Assembly: GCA_026770615.1 (NCBI GenBank)
Contig: MU631320.1
Coordinates: forward strand, 251,952 to 262,013
From: Pavlovales sp. CCMP2436
Lineage: Eukaryota; Haptophyta; Pavlovophyceae; Pavlovales
DNA length: 10,062 nt
Direction: 5' to 3'
Positions 7,316 through 10,062 of the stretch are shown here, piece after piece; positions within the stretch are counted from its first letter, which is position 1, and every line of letters starts with the position of its first letter. Under the pieces are notes generated by a model, which worked only from the letters and a program-made list of their open reading frames with translations, searched no databases and was not told the origin of the DNA. The position numbers and the translations under genes are program-made.

Positions 7316-7360
7316 CCTGCCCTGCACTTTCACCGCGTCCGCCATCCTGCCCTGCACTTT
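7311..7360 (-). repeat. 30-bp-period direct repeat at the MOCS2A start
   Basis: An exact 20-bp block (7311-7330 and 7341-7360) repeats with a period of 30 bp. On the coding strand each unit carries AAAGTGCAGGGCAGGATGGC, so the start codon and its context are duplicated in frame. Either ATG (7345 or 7315) could be used; the second gives the family's normal length. TTTTAAAAAA lies about 20 nt before the first. Confidence 0.9.
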
Positions 7361-7927
7361 TTTAAAACTACTACAGTAGTAGACTAACTTTGTAAAGTTA
7401 GCGGGTCAGCGGTCTTGTCATGGGCAGTTGCGCTCCTCTCATCGACGCCCCAATATGCGGGCGTCGATGAGAGATTTCTATAGGGAAAAGAGAGCTGTTC
7501 CCCTGCACGACCTCTCATCACTGGGGGGGAGGGGGGGAACTAGTGAGCTGTGCTTATTACCGCAAAGGCTTCACAAGTAGCCTGGATTTATTACCAAGCT
7601 TGTCCCCACCTGGGTCCCCTTGTTTTTGTTAGTTACTAAGTTGAGCGGATTTAAATATTAAACCTCAACAACTTGAACAACTTCAACTTCGGCGCCAACG
7701 GGCACCGAACTCGCAGAGATCCGCGTACCCGGAACGGTGCGCAGGAACATTAGCTCGACAAATTGGCTCCACCACTGCCCACCTCTCCCAGCTTGCTCCC
7801 TCCTGCGCTCACAGGCCTCGCTCGCTGTCCCCAGTGCCCGCAGGCGCGCCGCGGAGAGCGCACCGGGCGTCCCAGCTTGTCTACGTCGTTGTCTCTCGCC
7901 GCACGCACACCTCACGCGCCGGCCAAG
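7346..7927. other. Divergent intergenic region with stem-loops
   Basis: Lies between the MOCS2A and secreted-protein starts. It holds adjacent small perfect stems (7368-7374 with 7376-7382; 7384-7390 with 7395-7401), a perfect 15-bp stem with 8-nt loop (7436-7450 with 7459-7473), a G7 A G7 tract (7523-7537) and TTTAAATAT at 7650-7658. GC content rises from about 7680 towards the start codon at 7928. It should contain promoters for both genes, but no element can be assigned with certainty. Confidence 0.5.
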
Positions 7928-9465
7928 ATGCCGAGGCTCACGCTGCTTGCCTGCGTCGCGCTGGCCCTTGCCGCGCGCGGGACTGCCGCGAGCGGTGGTG
8001 CTGGCTGCAGTTCGCCGCTGTCTCGCGAGGGCTTGGACGCACGCACGACCACCTCGACGTGTATCGTGGGCGCAGAGGGAAGCTGCCCCGATGCGCAGAG
8101 CATGTACTGCCTGGCGGTCCAAGTCATCCGTTCGTCAGACGCGGTTGCGTCTGGCGACCTCGGGGCATGCATCTGCCTGCCTGGCTTCACCGCACGGAAT
8201 GGCGGGTGCGCGCGCTGCACCGAGTCCTTCGCGCTCGATGCGGATGGCGCAAGGAGCGGCTCGTCGCTCGCGTCGCAGCTCGTCTCGCAGGAGGCGCTGA
8301 TGCAGGCCTGTACGCGCGCGGACGATTGGTACGTCTGCAAGCGCAGCGCCGCGCGCCTCTGCGACGAGGAGCCCGGGGCGGTGGACTTTCGCGCGCAGTG
8401 CGCCCACCTCTGCGGGCTTTGCGCCGATGCGCAGCCTGGGCCGCTCACGCCCGCCGCCGCTTTTAAAACGGCTTCGGCGCAAGATTTGTCGCAGGCCGGC
8501 CGGGGCTTGGCGAGGGTGAGCAGAGTGGGGCAGATGCCCTCCCGGACTCAACCGGACTCTTCCCAGACTCTCCCGGAATCACCGGACTCCCCCAGCCCGC
8601 ACGAGTCCGGGAGAGTCCGGGCGAGCACCGGGAGTGGGCAGGCGCATATGTCCGTATCGCCAGATTCGACCGTTACGACCGTTTCGTCAGTTACGAGTGT
8701 TTCGTCAACGGGCGGCGTAACGGCAATTCCACCGGGCTCGAGTCGTGTTGCAGCAATTGGCGCGCACGCCGAGCGGCCGCCGCCGACCCCACACGAGGTG
8801 CGCAATATATTAATGAAGGGGGTTCGGGCTGGCGGTGTTTCAAGTTCAAGTCAAGCTGATCGATTTAGCGCTCCATATACATCTACATTATGTAATATAT
8901 ATATACATATGCGATGTTAGGGAGCCCCCCTCTCTGCTGGACATTTTATTTCTTTTTTTGACTCCTATGAAATATGATTCAAATAATATTAAAACAGCCG
9001 GATGCCGTCGCAAGGTTTGAAGGATCAGCTGGAGTTAGTGGCGTGCTGCGCCTACACGAGGTCGACCCAACCGAGGTGCGTTATTCTTATCATCATCATC
9101 ATCATTTGTTTATAATATAAATACCTTTAATGAATAATAATTTACTCATCAAATTACATGTATGAATATATATACCCCCTCCCCATCGCAGGCGACATTC
9201 TGCTCTTCGGAGGGCTGGGGGGATTTCCCCCCTCATCTACCCCAGTTGGCGAGTATAACAATTGAATATTATTTCGGTATAAATCCCCCCCCCTCCCCCC
9301 CCCCTCCCCTTCCTCCTCTCCTATCGCAGCCGGGTGACGTTTTGCTCTTCGGAGGGCTGGGGGGATTTCTCCCCTCTTCTGCTCTTTCGATCGAGTTTTC
9401 AGAGGCGACCTCGTGCGAGTTTGCACTAGATGCGCCAAGGCTCAGCTGGGGGGCGTACGAGTCAA
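7928..9465 (+). CDS. Secreted cysteine-rich protein with ShKT-like module, multi-exon
   Basis: Exon 1 (7928-8797, 290 codons) begins MPRLTLLACVALALAARGTA, a clear signal peptide. The mature part has 14 cysteines up to residue 165, including CICLPGFTARNGGCARC (81-97, EGF-like) and a six-cysteine module, C128-x8-C137-x7-C145-x12-C158-x3-C162-x2-C165, which fits the ShKT spacing. Such modules are common in secreted non-toxic proteins. A Ser/Thr/Pro-rich linker follows (about 200-290). Splicing at GAG|GTGCGC joins exon 2 (8998-9075, 26 codons) and exon 3 (9330-9465) in frame. Introns are 200 and 254 nt, AT-rich, with pyrimidine tracts before CAG. The ATG at 7928 has A at -3 and is preferred to the in-frame ATG at 7763, which would bury the signal peptide. 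Reading through intron 1 instead gives a 330-residue protein ending at 8920 in repeat-derived sequence. Exons 2-3 (AVARFEGSAGVSGVL, then GDVLLFGGLGGF) faintly resemble Cu/Zn superoxide dismutase strands without the metal ligands. Exon 1 is firm; the 3' end is not. Confidence 0.68.
8805..8874 (+). repeat. Dispersed repeat family F, copy at the start of intron 1
   Basis: A near-complete relative of 4331-4399, from ATATATTAATGAAGGGGG to TTAGCGCTCC. It begins seven bases after the proposed intron's GT. Any protein reading through here would end in repeat-encoded residues. Confidence 0.85.
9192..9380 (+). repeat. Duplicated 47-nt exon-like block
   Basis: Blocks 9192-9238 and 9334-9380 share 42 of 47 positions, centred on CTCTTCGGAGGGCTGGGG. 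Each follows a pyrimidine tract ending ATCGCAG, as at a 3' splice site. The second block is exon 3 of the secreted-protein model. The first, joined from exon 2, would hit a stop when continued into the second, so it is likely skipped or dead. Confidence 0.8.
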
Positions 9466-9754
9466 GTGAGTTCTCATTAAGAAGAAAAAAATCGTTGAAT
9501 CATTATTCTTTTAATTTGCGAAAAATGAAATAGAAGCACGCCCCTGCAAGTTTACACTAAATGTGCCAAGGATCAGCTGCGAGGTGAACCAGTCAAGTGT
9601 GTGCTTTTGGCTTTCCTACTAGTTCCGTAGTAGTCCTATTGATTGCTAAAACATGTGTATCCCTTAATAAAATTCCGAAAAAGCCGCACCCCTTTTTATT
9701 GTGTTTGATGCTCCGAGGATCAGCTGTGGGGCGCACCAGTCAACTGAGCCTTAA
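9403..9754 (+). repeat. Three exon-like 63-nt modules, possible 3' exons
   Basis: Modules 9403-9465, 9534-9596 and 9681-9743 align without gaps and each reads 20 open codons in the same phase (2 nt, 20 codons, 1 nt). They contain DAPRLSWGAYES, NVPRISCEVNQS and DAPRISCGAHQS. Module 1 ends at GTGAGT, module 2 is bounded by TAG and GTGTGT, and module 3 lacks a donor but meets a TAA at 9752-9754. A model with exon 4 at 9534-9596 and exon 5 at 9684-9754 (AAG acceptor) would extend the secreted protein to 405 residues. Spacers of 68 and 84 nt are AT-rich. Modules 1 and 2 share 47 of 63 bases. They could be duplicated exons, alternative exons or a decaying tandem repeat. Confidence 0.6.
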
Positions 9755-10062
9755 TCGCTTTAATTATTCTAAAGTCGATGTTATTATCATCAGCATTATA
9801 TTTCATTTGGTTTATTTGCATTATTAGTATTATTAGAGATATTTGAATCGTTTTCATTCTCCAATTTCTTGCCGTTGAACGACTCTATTTAACTAAATTT
9901 ATTTCATTGTATGAAGTTTTTTTTACGTAGAACGTGTCAAGTATATTCGTCCGTTCCTTGTCGCATTTTTTTTTAAAAGCAGCACCACGGCTCAGCTATT
10001 TTGAGTATTTTAAATGAAAATTTGACGTTTATTCGTCATTCTATTCAAAATCACCTGTCTTT
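9755..10062. other. AT-rich tail
   Basis: AT-rich with poly-T runs. A weak further relative of the 63-nt module lies near 9980-9999 (GCACCACGGCTCAGCT). No gene, and no polyadenylation site that I could fix. Confidence 0.45.

Noticed and set aside
9162..9533. 123-codon plus-strand frame taken as one gene
   Set aside because: It crosses a C-rich intron-like tract and joins the two 47-nt blocks in different frames. Only its second half is consistent with exon 3.

Overview
The window reads as nuclear DNA of a eukaryote, most likely a microalga or other protist. It carries a cytosolic ribosomal protein gene (eL14) and a molybdopterin synthase small-subunit gene broken by spliceosomal introns. Exons are GC-rich, while introns and intergenic DNA are mostly AT-rich or built of repeats. 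Nothing shows the exact lineage, and no bacterial operon, CRISPR array, rRNA or tRNA was seen.

Three genes can be supported. (1) 3418-3798 (+) is eL14 in one uninterrupted exon. (2) 6742-7315 (-) is a three-exon gene for molybdopterin synthase sulfur-carrier subunit (MoaD/MOCS2A/CNX7). I assembled it by hand from splice sites; no single open frame shows it whole. (3) From 7928 (+) runs a secreted cysteine-rich protein with a ShKT-like six-cysteine module. Its first exon ends at a GTGCGC donor identical to the one in gene 2, and at least two further exons (8998-9075, 9330-9465) can be joined in frame. Genes 2 and 3 are divergent, separated by about 600 bp with several stem-loops.

The remainder is a graveyard of small repeats. 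Region 1-2530 holds poly-C, a TATA-like box, a 9-bp tandem repeat, a long foldback (1540-1612), a nested palindrome (1720-1830) with relatives, and members of three dispersed families. Region 3800-6700 is the eL14 3' flank followed by repeats. It includes a 426-bp element with terminal inverted repeats and a probable 5-bp target duplication (4769-5194). The element is delimited by an uninterrupted relative of its host repeat at 6539-6664. Dispersed repeats also lie inside introns of genes 2 and 3.

Region 9180-9760 contains tandem copies of exon-like blocks. One 47-nt block occurs twice. A 63-nt block occurs three times without gaps, is open for 20 codons in the same phase each time, and has GT/AG-like edges in two copies. 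These may be duplicated 3' exons of gene 3 or their remains. After about 9760 the sequence is AT-rich and nearly featureless.
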